Positions 18,764 through 27,560 of a stretch of DNA of 64,000 nucleotides are shown piece after piece. The stretch spans positions 2,676,501-2,740,500 of the forward strand of contig JAMLJC010000001.1 of the NCBI GenBank assembly GCA_023953845.1, read 5' to 3'. The position numbers and the translations under genes were made by a program. The stretch is from Rhizobiaceae bacterium. Lineage in GTDB: Bacteria; Pseudomonadota; Alphaproteobacteria; Rhizobiales; Rhizobiaceae. The stretch's first letter is position 1; each line of letters starts with the position of its first letter. The notes below the pieces were generated by a model. It did not search any database and was not told the DNA's origin. It worked only from the letters and a program-made list of their open reading frames with translations.

Positions 18764-19231
18764 ATGACTCTCCTAGCTTCGGCCGGCGTCGAGCCGACCG
18801 CGCATAATGAGCTTGTTTCCGAAAACGCCGACGATCGCGATGCGTTCTTCCGGATCGGCGATCTTGCCCGCCAGTTCGGCGTGTCGCTCCGCACGCTTCG
18901 CTTCTATGAAGACAAGGGACTTCTCAATCCGAAGCGCGATGGCGTGACCCGCCTCTACACGCGCCGCGACAAGACGCGCCTTCAGCTGATCCTGCTCGGC
19001 CGCCGCGTCGGATTCTCGCTGCGCGACGTCAAGCAGATGATCGATCTTTACGATCCCTCGGGCACCAATGCGCGCCAACTGCGCCTGACGATCGAAAAGT
19101 CGGAAAAGCAGCTCGCGCGGCTGCACAAGCAGCGGCAGTCGGTCGACGAGGCAATCGAGGAGCTGTCGGCGCTCGTGGCACAACTGCGCGAGAAGCTCGG
19201 CGGCAACGGCGCGGCGCGGCTCGCAAGCTGA
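18764..19231 (+). CDS. MerR family regulator of acyl-CoA catabolism (LiuR-like)
   Basis: A 155-residue regulator. The winged helix-turn-helix begins at FRIGDLARQFGVSLRTLRFYEDKGLL, shown here only in outline (positions about 29-54), and the second wing contains TRLYTRRD. A C-terminal coiled coil (EKSEKQLARLHKQ) provides dimerisation, with no cysteine metal site. It resembles the LiuR group, which controls branched-chain amino acid and fatty acid breakdown in proteobacteria. The gene lies directly before the acyl-CoA dehydrogenase operon, and both promoters hold LiuR-type boxes. The ligand is not known. Confidence 0.85.
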   Translation: MTLLASAGVEPTAHNELVSENADDRDAFFRIGDLARQFGVSLRTLRFYEDKGLLNPKRDGVTRLYTRRDKTRLQLILLGRRVGFSLRDVKQMIDLYDPSGTNARQLRLTIEKSEKQLARLHKQRQSVDEAIEELSALVAQLREKLGGNGAARLAS

Positions 19232-19300
19232 ATGCGCTTTCGGGCGTGAATCCGGTCGGCCGCCTTTGCGCCGGAACCTGATTTTCGGCGCGTGCGGCAA

Positions 19301-19329
19301 TTGACGTTTACGCAAACGTCAATTATTTA
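19301..19329 (+). promoter_or_regulatory. promoter with overlapping operator for beta-oxidation operon
   Basis: A 22-base inverted repeat (19301-19322) has arms TTGACGTTT and AAACGTCAA around ACGC. Its left arm also reads as a -35 box (TTGACG), and TATTTA at 19324-19329 fits a -10 at 17 bases spacing. This operator-in-spacer layout is typical for MerR family control. Confidence 0.7.
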
Positions 19330-19382
19330 GGATGCAGCGCCACGACGCCTTCCGTCGTGACGCGTCTCACGTGGAGGAACGC

Positions 19383-21179
19383 ATGCCGAGCTACCGCGCG
19401 CCGGTCGAAGATACCCTTTTCGTGCTCAAGGACGTGCTCGGCTACGAGCGCTACGCGAACCTTCCGGGCTTTTCCGACGCCAGTGCCGATATGCTCGACA
19501 CGATCCTCGCGGAAGGCGCGAAACTCGCCGAGGAAGTGATCCAGCCCACCAATCGTATCGGCGACATCGAAGGCTGCAAGCGCGCCGACGACGGTACCGT
19601 GACGACGCCTGCCGCCTTCAAGGATGCTTATCGCCAGTATCGCGACGGCGGATGGCTAGGCCTCGCGGTGCCTGCCGAGCATGGCGGGCAGGGGTTGCCC
19701 TACACCGTGCACTCGGCGGTCGGCGAATATATGAGTGCCGCCAACATGGCGTTCATGATGTATCCGGGGCTGACCCAGGGCGCCATCGCCGCGATCATCG
19801 CGCATGGCTCCGACGACCAGAAGGCAGCCTACGTGCCGAAGATGGCCGAGGGCGTCTGGACCGGCACGATGAACCTGACGGAGCCGCATTGCGGCACCGA
19901 TCTCGGCCTGCTCCGCACCAAGGCCGTTCCGAATGGCGATGGCAGCTACCGGATATCTGGCCAGAAGATCTTCATCTCGGCCGGCGAGCACGATCTCTCC
20001 GACAACATCGTCCATCTGGTGCTCGCCCGCATCGAGGGCGCGCCGGAAGGCACCAAGGGCATCTCGCTCTTCATCGTGCCGAAATTCCTTCTCGGGGCCG
20101 ACGGCAATCCGGGCGAGCGCAACAAGGTGTCCTGCGGTTCCATCGAGGAGAAGATGGGCATTCACGGCAACGCCACCTGCGTGATGAACTACGACGAGGC
20201 GACCGGCTGGCTGCTCGGCGCGGAGAATGGCGGCCTCAAGGCCATGTTCGTGATGATGAACGAGGCCCGCCTCGGCGTCGGCATGCAGGGGCTCGCGGTC
20301 GGCGAGGTCGCCTACCAGAACGCCGCGGCTTACGCGAAGGAGCGCATCCAGGGCCGTTCTCTGTCCGGTCCGAAGGCTCCCGACAAGAAGGCCGATCCGA
20401 TCATCGTCCATCCCGACGTGCGCCGCGCGCTGATGACGATGAAGGCTTTCAACGAGGCCGGACGCGCGCTGGTGCTGTGGACGGCCATCCAGTCGGACGT
20501 CGCGCATCGCTCCGGCGATGAGAAGGAGCGGCAGGCGGCGGACGATCTGCTCGGTCTGATGACGCCGATCATCAAGGGCGTGCTCACCGACAAGGGTTTC
20601 GAGCATGCGGTGATGGCGCAGCAGATTTTTGGCGGCCACGGCTATATCGAAGAGCACGGCATGAGCCAGTTCGTGCGCGACGCCCGCATCGCCATGATCT
20701 ACGAGGGCGCCAACGGCGTGCAGGCGCTGGATCTCGTCGGCCGCAAGCTGGCGCAGAACGGCGGCCGCGCCGTGCAGGCCTTCTTCAAGGAGGTTGGCGA
20801 ATTCTGCGAGGCGGGCCGTTCCGACGAGAAGATGGCGCCTTTCACCAAGGCGCTGAAGAAGGGTCTCAACGACCTGCAGGCCGCGACCATGTGGCTGGTG
20901 CAGAACGCCATGGCGAAGCCGGACAATGCCGGCGCGGCCTCGACCGACTATCTGCATCTTTTCGGCCTTGTGGCGCTTGGCTACATGTGGGGCCGGATGG
21001 TCAGCACGGCCGAGGCGAAGCTTGCCGAAGGCGCGTCGGGAACCACATCTCTGTATGAGAACAAGATCGTCACCGGCCGCTATTTCATGGAACGCGTCAT
21101 GCCCGAGACCGCCGCGCATCTCGCCCGCATCTCGACGGGCGCGGACACGATGATGGCGCTTCCGGCCGAGGCGTTCTGA
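19383..21179 (+). CDS. acyl-CoA dehydrogenase with C-terminal extension (DmdC-like group)
   Basis: A 598-residue flavoprotein, longer than the usual 380-400. It has the N-terminal, middle and C-terminal acyl-CoA dehydrogenase domains plus an extra helical C-terminal domain. Visible motifs are MNLTEPHCGTDLGLL (FAD and substrate region), QIFGGHGYIEEHGM, and MIYEGANGVQALD, where the glutamate is the likely catalytic base. Related enzymes act on long-chain acyl-CoA or on 3-methylmercaptopropionyl-CoA (DmdC), so the substrate is open. The ATG at 19383 follows GGAGG at 19375-19379. It is first in an operon with a second dehydrogenase three bases on. Confidence 0.87.
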   Translation: MPSYRAPVEDTLFVLKDVLGYERYANLPGFSDASADMLDTILAEGAKLAEEVIQPTNRIGDIEGCKRADDGTVTTPAAFKDAYRQYRDGGWLGLAVPAEHGGQGLPYTVHSAVGEYMSAANMAFMMYPGLTQGAIAAIIAHGSDDQKAAYVPKMAEGVWTGTMNLTEPHCGTDLGLLRTKAVPNGDGSYRISGQKIFISAGEHDLSDNIVHLVLARIEGAPEGTKGISLFIVPKFLLGADGNPGERNKVSCGSIEEKMGIHGNATCVMNYDEATGWLLGAENGGLKAMFVMMNEARLGVGMQGLAVGEVAYQNAAAYAKERIQGRSLSGPKAPDKKADPIIVHPDVRRALMTMKAFNEAGRALVLWTAIQSDVAHRSGDEKERQAADDLLGLMTPIIKGVLTDKGFEHAVMAQQIFGGHGYIEEHGMSQFVRDARIAMIYEGANGVQALDLVGRKLAQNGGRAVQAFFKEVGEFCEAGRSDEKMAPFTKALKKGLNDLQAATMWLVQNAMAKPDNAGAASTDYLHLFGLVALGYMWGRMVSTAEAKLAEGASGTTSLYENKIVTGRYFMERVMPETAAHLARISTGADTMMALPAEAF

Positions 21180-21182
21180 GCC

Positions 21183-22352
21183 ATGGCGGCGCCTTCCGAA
21201 ATCCTTGGTCTGCCGAAGCCCGCCTGGGTAACCGAAGACGTCGCCATGCTCTACGACATGGCGATAAAATTCCTCGAAACGGAGATCGCGCCGAAATACG
21301 AGGACTTCGAGAAGGCCGAGATATTCGACCGCGAAAGCTGGTTGAAGGCAGGCGCGAACGGCCTGCTCTGCGCCTCCATGCCGGAAGAGTATGGCGGCTC
21401 GGGCGGCACCTTCGCCCATGAGAGCGCCATCATCGAGGCGATCAGCCATGTCGGCACGGACGGCTTCGGCATCGGTCTGCACAATTCGATCGTCGCGCCT
21501 TACATTCTTCATTACGGCTCGGAAGAGCAGAAGAAGAAATGGCTGCCGAAAATGGCGACCGGCGAACTGATCGGCGCCATCGCCATGACCGAACCCGGTG
21601 CGGGTTCCGATCTTCAGGGCGTGAAGACGCGTGCCGAGAAGAGCGGCAACCAGTACACGTTGAACGGCTCCAAGACCTTCATCACCAACGGCCAGCTCGC
21701 CAATCTGATCATCGTCGTCACCAAGACCGACCCGGCGAAGGGCGCAAAGGGCACGTCGCTGATCGTGGTCGAGACCGACGAGGTCGAAGGTTTCGAGCGC
21801 GGCCGCAACCTCGACAAGATCGGCCTGAAGTCGAACGACACTTCGGAACTGTTCTTCAACGACGTGCGCGTACCGACCGCCAATCTGCTTGGCGGCGCGG
21901 AGGGCCAAGGCTTTGTCCAGCTGATGCAGCAGCTTCCGCAGGAGCGGCTGCAGATCGGTACGACGGCCATCGCCATGGCCGAGCGGGCGCTGGCGCTGAC
22001 CATAGATTATGTCAAGGAGCGGCAGGCCTTCGGCCAAAAGATCATCGATTTCCAGAACACGCAGTTCAAGCTCGCGGAACTGAAGACCGAGATCACCATC
22101 GGCCGCGTCTTCTACAATGACTGCGTGGCGCGCCACATCGCCGGCTGCATCGATCCCGCCACGGCGTCCATGGCGAAATACTGGCTGTCCGATCTGCAGG
22201 GCAAGGCCGTCGACGAATGTCTGCAACTTTTCGGCGGCTATGGCTATATGAACGAATACCCGATCGCCCGGATGTACCGCGACGCCCGCGTCCAGCGTAT
22301 CTATGGCGGCACCAATGAGATCATGAAGCTGCTGATCGCGAGAGGTTTATAA
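21183..22352 (+). CDS. acyl-CoA dehydrogenase
   Basis: A 389-residue member of the standard-length family. Signature pieces are AMTEPGAGSDLQG in the middle domain, CLQLFGGYGYMNEYP, and RIYGGTNEIMKLL, with the catalytic glutamate near residue 379. It reduces FAD while forming a 2-enoyl-CoA and passes electrons to ETF. It follows the larger dehydrogenase by three bases. The same operon supplies hydratase, hydroxyacyl dehydrogenase and thiolase, so this is a complete beta-oxidation set. Chain-length preference cannot be told. Confidence 0.92.
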   Translation: MAAPSEILGLPKPAWVTEDVAMLYDMAIKFLETEIAPKYEDFEKAEIFDRESWLKAGANGLLCASMPEEYGGSGGTFAHESAIIEAISHVGTDGFGIGLHNSIVAPYILHYGSEEQKKKWLPKMATGELIGAIAMTEPGAGSDLQGVKTRAEKSGNQYTLNGSKTFITNGQLANLIIVVTKTDPAKGAKGTSLIVVETDEVEGFERGRNLDKIGLKSNDTSELFFNDVRVPTANLLGGAEGQGFVQLMQQLPQERLQIGTTAIAMAERALALTIDYVKERQAFGQKIIDFQNTQFKLAELKTEITIGRVFYNDCVARHIAGCIDPATASMAKYWLSDLQGKAVDECLQLFGGYGYMNEYPIARMYRDARVQRIYGGTNEIMKLLIARGL

Positions 22353-22904
22353 TTGAACGTGGTAAGTATTATGATTGGCACATTTGCTACGATAGTATCT
22401 GGAGGGGAGATACATGCGTGGCCAATGGACCGAGATCTTTTCCATGGTAGTTACAGAGCCGCAATCGAGGCATTGTATCTGGACGTTGAGTTTCTTTCGC
22501 ACATGGAATTCGAGCTGCCGATGTTTCCGAAAGGCGTTCAGGATGTCTATTTCAACGACTTAGTCGTGATCAACTTAACCGAACAAGGATGTGCTGCGTT
22601 CCGGAAAGCAAGCTTGAGTTGGCATCCCTCCACTCGCGACGGCATAATATCGGGACTCCAGGGCATCAACGCCGGAGACACGGCGAGCGTCGTCAAACGC
22701 TTGTATGGGCAGGTCGATACGTCAGTTGACGACGAATGCGAGCGGGAGCGGCAGGCTCTCTCCCGGAGAGAGAATATCCAGAAACTAAATGAGAACCTGC
22801 TCTGGAGCAGTTCGGCATTCGTCTGGACGACCGAATATGAACGCGATTCAGTCCTGGCGCTGATCATGGAAAAGCAGGCGCATAACAAAGACAGGAGCAA
22901 ATAA
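22353..22904 (+). CDS. orphan protein inserted in the beta-oxidation operon
   Basis: About 183 residues (177 if the ATG at 22371 is used), not recognised. It is soluble and has acidic and aromatic patches such as GGEIHAWPMDRDLFHG and SSAFVWTTEYERDS. Its base composition is clearly lower in GC and its codon use differs from the dehydrogenase and thiolase genes on both sides. The first possible start is a TTG immediately after the dehydrogenase stop. Its stop overlaps the thiolase ATG (TAATG), so it is translated with the operon. A recent insertion of a foreign gene is likely; function unknown. Confidence 0.65.
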   Translation: MNVVSIMIGTFATIVSGGEIHAWPMDRDLFHGSYRAAIEALYLDVEFLSHMEFELPMFPKGVQDVYFNDLVVINLTEQGCAAFRKASLSWHPSTRDGIISGLQGINAGDTASVVKRLYGQVDTSVDDECERERQALSRRENIQKLNENLLWSSSAFVWTTEYERDSVLALIMEKQAHNKDRSK

Positions 22905-24112
22905 TGTCCGACGCCTATATCTACGACGCAGTCCGCACGCCGCGCGGGCGCGGCAAGAAGGACGGCTCGCTGCATGAGGTGCCGGCAGTGCGCCTCGGTG
23001 CGAAGGTCCTCGAAGCCGTCCGCGACCGCAACGGGCTGGACACGTCGCAGGTGGACGACATCATCTTCGGCTGCGTCGATCCGGTCGGCGAGGCGGGTTC
23101 CGTGATCCCGCGCTCCGCAGCCTTCGAGGCGGGCTATGCGATGAGCGCGCCCGGCATGCAGATTTCGCGCTTCTGCGCGTCCGGTCTGGACGCGATCAAT
23201 CTCGGCGCGGCCAAGATCGCCAGGGGGCTGGACGAGATCGTCATTGCCGGCGGGGTGGAATCGATGAGCCGCGTCGGCATGGGCATGTCGGGCGGCGCGT
23301 GGTTCATGGACCCGTCCGTCGGCTTGCCGGCCTACTTCATGCCGCAGGGCGTTTCCGCCGATCTGATCGCCACCAAATACGGTTTTTCGCGCGACGACGT
23401 GGACGCCTACGCGGTGGAAAGCCAGAAACGCGCGGCCAAGGCGTGGGAGAAGGGATATTTCAGGAAGTCGGTCGTTCCCGTAAAGGACCAGAACGGCCTC
23501 ACCATCCTCGACCATGACGAGCATATGCGGCCTACCACCGACATGCAGGCGCTGGCGTCGCTCAATCCTTCCTTCGTGATGCCGGGCGAGATGGGCGGTT
23601 TCGCCGCCGTCGGCATCCAGCGCCATCCGGAGGTCGAGGAGATCAATTACGTCCATCACGCCGGCAATTCGAGCGGCATCGTGGACGGCGCGGCGGCGGT
23701 GCTGCTGGGCTCGAAGAAGGCCGGCAAGACGATCGGTGCGAAGCCGCGCGCCCGCATCCGCGCCTTCGCCAATATCGGCTCCGATCCGGCGCTGATGCTG
23801 ACCGGACCGGTCGACGTGACGGAAAAGCTCCTGAAGCGGGCGAAGATGAAGCTTTCGGACATCGACCTGTTCGAGCTGAACGAAGCCTTCGCCGCCGTGG
23901 TGCTGCGCTACATGCAGGCCTTCGACATCGATCCCACGAAGATCAACGTCAATGGCGGCGCGATCGCCATGGGGCACCCGCTCGGCGCGACCGGCGCGAT
24001 CATCCTCGGCACGGTGCTGGACGAACTGGAGCGCCGCGATCTGAACACGGCGCTGGTGACGCTCTGCATCGGCGCGGGCATGGGCACCGCCACGATCATC
24101 GAGCGCGTTTGA
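22904..24112 (+). CDS. acetyl-CoA C-acyltransferase (thiolase)
   Basis: A 402-residue thiolase. The nucleophile is Cys91 in SRFCASGLDA. The NGGAIAMGHPLGATGA motif supplies the catalytic histidine, and TLCIGAGMG near the C-terminus supplies the second cysteine. It cleaves 3-ketoacyl-CoA to acetyl-CoA and a shortened acyl-CoA, completing the cycle begun by the operon's dehydrogenases. It is 22 bases from the FadB/FadJ-like gene, with which such enzymes form the trifunctional complex. A purely biosynthetic role is less likely in this context. Confidence 0.93.
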   Translation: MSDAYIYDAVRTPRGRGKKDGSLHEVPAVRLGAKVLEAVRDRNGLDTSQVDDIIFGCVDPVGEAGSVIPRSAAFEAGYAMSAPGMQISRFCASGLDAINLGAAKIARGLDEIVIAGGVESMSRVGMGMSGGAWFMDPSVGLPAYFMPQGVSADLIATKYGFSRDDVDAYAVESQKRAAKAWEKGYFRKSVVPVKDQNGLTILDHDEHMRPTTDMQALASLNPSFVMPGEMGGFAAVGIQRHPEVEEINYVHHAGNSSGIVDGAAAVLLGSKKAGKTIGAKPRARIRAFANIGSDPALMLTGPVDVTEKLLKRAKMKLSDIDLFELNEAFAAVVLRYMQAFDIDPTKINVNGGAIAMGHPLGATGAIILGTVLDELERRDLNTALVTLCIGAGMGTATIIERV

Positions 24113-24134
24113 GCGGGCCGGAGGAAACTGAAGA

Positions 24135-26357
24135 ATGGCTGACTACAACAACTTCCGCATCGAAACCGATTCCGACGGCATTGCGCTGATCACATGGGAC
24201 ATGCCGGACCGTTCCATGAACGTCTTCACCGTCGAGGTGATGGATGAACTCGACGCCATCATCGACGCGGTTGTCGCCGACGCTGCCGTCAAGGGCGCGG
24301 TGATCACCTCGGGCAAGGAGAGTTTTTCCGGCGGCGCCGACCTCACCATGTTCAAGGCCCTCCAGCAGCAGTATCTGGACGAGGTCGCGAAGGACCCGCA
24401 GACCGCGATGAAGATGCTGTTCGACGGCATCGGGCGCATGACCGGCCTGTTCCGCAAGCTGGAAACCTGCGGCAAGCCGTTTGTGTCGGCGATCAACGGC
24501 ACCTGCATGGGCGGCGCGTTCGAGATGTCGCTGGCCTGCCACGGCCGGGTTGCGGCCGATGGCGACAAGGTCACCATGGGACTGCCGGAAGTGAAGGTGG
24601 GACTGTTCCCCGGCGCGGGCGGCACGCAGCGCGTCATGCGCCTGACCGACCCGCAGGCCGGTCTCGAAATGCTCACCAGCGGCAAGTCGCTGTCGCCTGC
24701 CAAGGCGAAGCAGATGAACCTGATCCACCAGATCGCCGCGCCCGACCAGTTGATCGAGACCGCGAAGAGGATGATCCGCGACGGGCTGAAGCCGGTCGCG
24801 CCGTGGGACGAGAAGGGCTTCAAGCTGCCCGGCGGTCCCGTTTACTCGGCGGCAGGAGCCAATCTCTGGCCGCCGGCCATCGCCATCCTGCGCCGCGAGA
24901 CGGCCGGCAATTATCCCGCCGCCGCGGCCATCCTGAAATGCGCCTATGAGGGCCTGCTGGTTCCGTTCGATACCGGCCTTAGGATCGAACAGCGCTACTT
25001 CACCGAGATCGTGCGGACGACCGAGGCGCGGACGATGATCCGCTCGCTCTTCGTCTCGCTGCAGGAGCTGAACAAGGGCGCGCGCCGTCCGGCCGATGTG
25101 CCTGCGACGAAGTTCAGGAAGATCGCCGTTCTCGGCGCGGGCTTCATGGGTGCGGGCATCGCCTACGTCACGGCGAAGGCCGGCATTCCGGTGGTGCTGC
25201 TCGACCGCGACGTGGCGTCGGCCGAGAAGGGCAAGGCGCATTCGGACAATCTCATGCTCGGCGCGATCAAGAAGGGCCGCGCAAGGCCTGAGGAGAAGGA
25301 AAAGCTTCTCGGCCTGATCACGCCGACCGCCGACTATGCCGACATAGAGGGCGCAGACCTCGTCATCGAGGCCGTGTTCGAGGATGCCGAGGTCAAGAAG
25401 GGTGCGACCGGGAAAGCGGAGGCGGTGCTCAAGTCCGCCGCGATCTTTGCTTCCAACACCTCGACCATACCCATCACGTCTCTCGCGCAGAACTCCAAGC
25501 GCCCGAAGAATTTTATCGGCATCCACTTCTTCTCGCCGGTCGACAGGATGATGCTGGTCGAGATCATCATGGGCAAGAAGACGGGCGACAAGGCGCTGGC
25601 CACGGCGATCGACTATGTCCGCGCGATCAGGAAGACGCCGATCGTCGTCAACGACACGCGCGGCTTCTACGTCAACCGCTGCGTGCTGCGCTACATGGCG
25701 GAGGCCTTCCAGATGCTGATCGAGGGTGTGCCGGCGGCGATGATCGAGAACGCGGCGAAGATGGCCGGCATGCCGGTCGGCCCTCTGGCGCTGACCGACG
25801 AGACGGCCGTCGACCTCGCGCAGAAGATCATGAAGCAGACCATCCGCGACCTCGGCGAGAAGGCCGTGGACAAGGAGCAGTTCGCGCTCATCAACACCAT
25901 GGTCGACAAATATGAGCGTTTCGGCCGGAAGAACGGCAAGGGCTTTTACGACTATCCCGCGAAGCCGGCCAAGAAGAAGCTCTGGCCCGGCCTTAAGGAC
26001 CTCTACAGGCAGCAGGACCCGGACACGATAGACGTCGGCGAACTGAAGGAGCGCTTCCTGTATGTGATCGCTCTGGAAGCGGCGCGGGTCATGGAGGAGA
26101 AGATCGTCACCGACCCGCGCGAGGCGGATGTCGGCTCGATCCTCGCCTTCGGCTTCGCGCCTTACACCGGCGGCACGCTCTCCTATATCGACGGCATCGG
26201 CGCCAAGGCGTTCGTCAAGCGCGCCAGGGAGTTGCAGAAGAAATACGGCGCGCAGTTCAAGGCGCCGAAGCTGCTGGTCGACATGGCCGAGAAGGGCGAC
26301 ACTTTCTACAGCCGGTTCGATCCCTACAGGTCGGCGGAAACGAAGAAAGCGGCGTGA
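24135..26357 (+). CDS. FadB/FadJ-like enoyl-CoA hydratase / 3-hydroxyacyl-CoA dehydrogenase
   Basis: A 740-residue bifunctional enzyme. The N-terminal crotonase domain has GGADLTMF (oxyanion hole), GGAFEMSLACHG and GLPEVKVGLFPGAGGT, which supply the two catalytic glutamates. The NAD-binding domain starts near residue 332 with IAVLGAGFMGAGIAYV. HFFSPVDRMMLVE carries the dehydrogenase histidine, and a C-terminal 3HCDH domain follows. It turns 2-enoyl-CoA into 3-ketoacyl-CoA for the thiolase encoded before it. An SD-like GGAGGAAA lies at 24119-24126. It is the last gene of the operon. Confidence 0.93.
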   Translation: MADYNNFRIETDSDGIALITWDMPDRSMNVFTVEVMDELDAIIDAVVADAAVKGAVITSGKESFSGGADLTMFKALQQQYLDEVAKDPQTAMKMLFDGIGRMTGLFRKLETCGKPFVSAINGTCMGGAFEMSLACHGRVAADGDKVTMGLPEVKVGLFPGAGGTQRVMRLTDPQAGLEMLTSGKSLSPAKAKQMNLIHQIAAPDQLIETAKRMIRDGLKPVAPWDEKGFKLPGGPVYSAAGANLWPPAIAILRRETAGNYPAAAAILKCAYEGLLVPFDTGLRIEQRYFTEIVRTTEARTMIRSLFVSLQELNKGARRPADVPATKFRKIAVLGAGFMGAGIAYVTAKAGIPVVLLDRDVASAEKGKAHSDNLMLGAIKKGRARPEEKEKLLGLITPTADYADIEGADLVIEAVFEDAEVKKGATGKAEAVLKSAAIFASNTSTIPITSLAQNSKRPKNFIGIHFFSPVDRMMLVEIIMGKKTGDKALATAIDYVRAIRKTPIVVNDTRGFYVNRCVLRYMAEAFQMLIEGVPAAMIENAAKMAGMPVGPLALTDETAVDLAQKIMKQTIRDLGEKAVDKEQFALINTMVDKYERFGRKNGKGFYDYPAKPAKKKLWPGLKDLYRQQDPDTIDVGELKERFLYVIALEAARVMEEKIVTDPREADVGSILAFGFAPYTGGTLSYIDGIGAKAFVKRARELQKKYGAQFKAPKLLVDMAEKGDTFYSRFDPYRSAETKKAA

Positions 26358-26374
26358 CCGGCTTTTTCGCGCGG

Positions 26375-26394
26375 GCGGCGAGCAGCCTCGCCGC
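26375..26394. terminator. bidirectional hairpin between convergent genes
   Basis: A perfect 8-base stem GCGGCGAG/CTCGCCGC around the loop CAGC lies between the FadB-like stop and the GntR stop. There is no strong U-run on either side, so it is a terminator by position. Confidence 0.5.
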
Positions 26395-27099
26395 TCACGT
26401 TTCTTCCGGCATCCGGCGCTGGGTGGCGATGACGTTGTCGGTGTTAGCCAAGAGCCGAAGCACGGATTTCCGGGCTGCCGCGGGCCGCTGCAGCCTGATG
26501 TTCTTTTCGATCTCCTCGTGCAGGTCCTGCGCATGACGCAGATTGTTGACCTCGCGCGTCACGAAGGTGAATAGCCCTTCCAGCGCGGAGTCGATGAGCG
26601 CCCCGAGCGGCAAAAGCAGTTCGTTGCCGGCGGCGCGCAGGATCGCCATGTGGAAACGCGTATCTGCGGCGGTGCGTTCGCTTAGCGTGCGCGACATGCC
26701 CATTTCCGCGCAGGCGCGGCTTATCGCCTGCATCTCCTCATCGCTCCTGCGCATGGCGGCCAGCGCCGCCGCTTCCGGCTCTATGATGTGCCGGAACTCC
26801 TGAACCGTTTTCAGGAAGGTCTCGCGGTTCGGAGACGATGCGTACCAGTTGAGCACGTCGGGATCGAGCAGGTTCCAGCGTTCGCGGGGTTCCACCCAAC
26901 TGCCGATCCTCGGCCTTGACGAGAGCAGGTTCTTTGCCGTCAGCATCTTGACGGCCTCGCGCACCGCGGAGCGGCTCGCGCCGAACATCGCCGACCATTC
27001 CGCCTCGTTGGGCAGGATGGTGCCGGGCGGATAGTCGCCGCGCACGATCCTGAGACCGATCTCGTTCGCCAGCGCGGAATGCACGGAGCCACCGGTCAT
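26395..27099 (-). CDS. FadR-subfamily GntR regulator
   Basis: About 234 residues. The N-terminal winged helix is recognised by GDYPPGTILPNEAEW and FGASRSAVREAVKMLTAK, the usual GntR pattern. The C-terminal FCD domain holds FRHIIEPEAAALAAMR and DTRFHMAILRAAGNELL, with conserved metal-binding Asp and His. The start at 27099 is the ATG nearest to the fold; a longer frame reaches 27327 but reads as noncoding. The gene diverges from a sugar ABC transporter, so it probably represses that operon in response to a sugar or sugar acid. Confidence 0.85.
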   Translation of the reverse strand: MTGGSVHSALANEIGLRIVRGDYPPGTILPNEAEWSAMFGASRSAVREAVKMLTAKNLLSSRPRIGSWVEPRERWNLLDPDVLNWYASSPNRETFLKTVQEFRHIIEPEAAALAAMRRSDEEMQAISRACAEMGMSRTLSERTAADTRFHMAILRAAGNELLLPLGALIDSALEGLFTFVTREVNNLRHAQDLHEEIEKNIRLQRPAAARKSVLRLLANTDNVIATQRRMPEET

Positions 27100-27560
27100 G
27101 CGCGGCAGCGCGAGCCGGGCGGCCGGGATTCTCGCGCCGGTCCCCGGCGTTTCCTGTCTTGCCGGAACGCCTTTTTCTATACTGTATCGTCGCTTCTGCG
27201 CCACGTCGCCCCGCACTGACGGATCATTCTCGCGATAGGCTCGAATGCGGCTGAAAGCAATGGCGGGATGCCACGCCCGACCCTCTCTGGACAAAGGCAT
27301 AGGACCTGACGGATCGGACGGCGTCAATAGCCGGTCTGTCTGTATTTGTATTATTTGTCAGATAATATCTTGACGGCCCGGATGCGCCCGCGCTTTAGTG
27401 GGAACCGGGAGGATTGCGCTGTTCAACCGTTTTAAATCGCTGGCAATCCGCCTTCGGCTGGCGCAATATGCCTCTGATGGCCGACCGTCCCGCGGGAGGG
27501 GAAACGGCGAGGTGCGACCATCTCACGATCCGTGAACGGATGCAAAAGGAGGAGATACGC
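27100..27560. promoter_or_regulatory. divergent control region gntR / sugar ABC operon
   Basis: A 461-base region with no convincing gene. It contains an AT-rich block at 27340-27375 with the inverted repeat ATTAT-N7-ATAAT (27350-27366), a candidate GntR operator. A strong AAGGAGGAG ribosome site lies at 27546-27554 just before the binding protein gene. Confidence 0.55.

Noticed and set aside
19656..22226. 856-codon minus-strand frame opposite the dehydrogenases
   Set aside because: Antisense shadow of two well supported genes.
24096..26534. 812-codon minus-strand frame opposite the FadB-like gene
   Set aside because: Antisense shadow; no domain or ribosome site.
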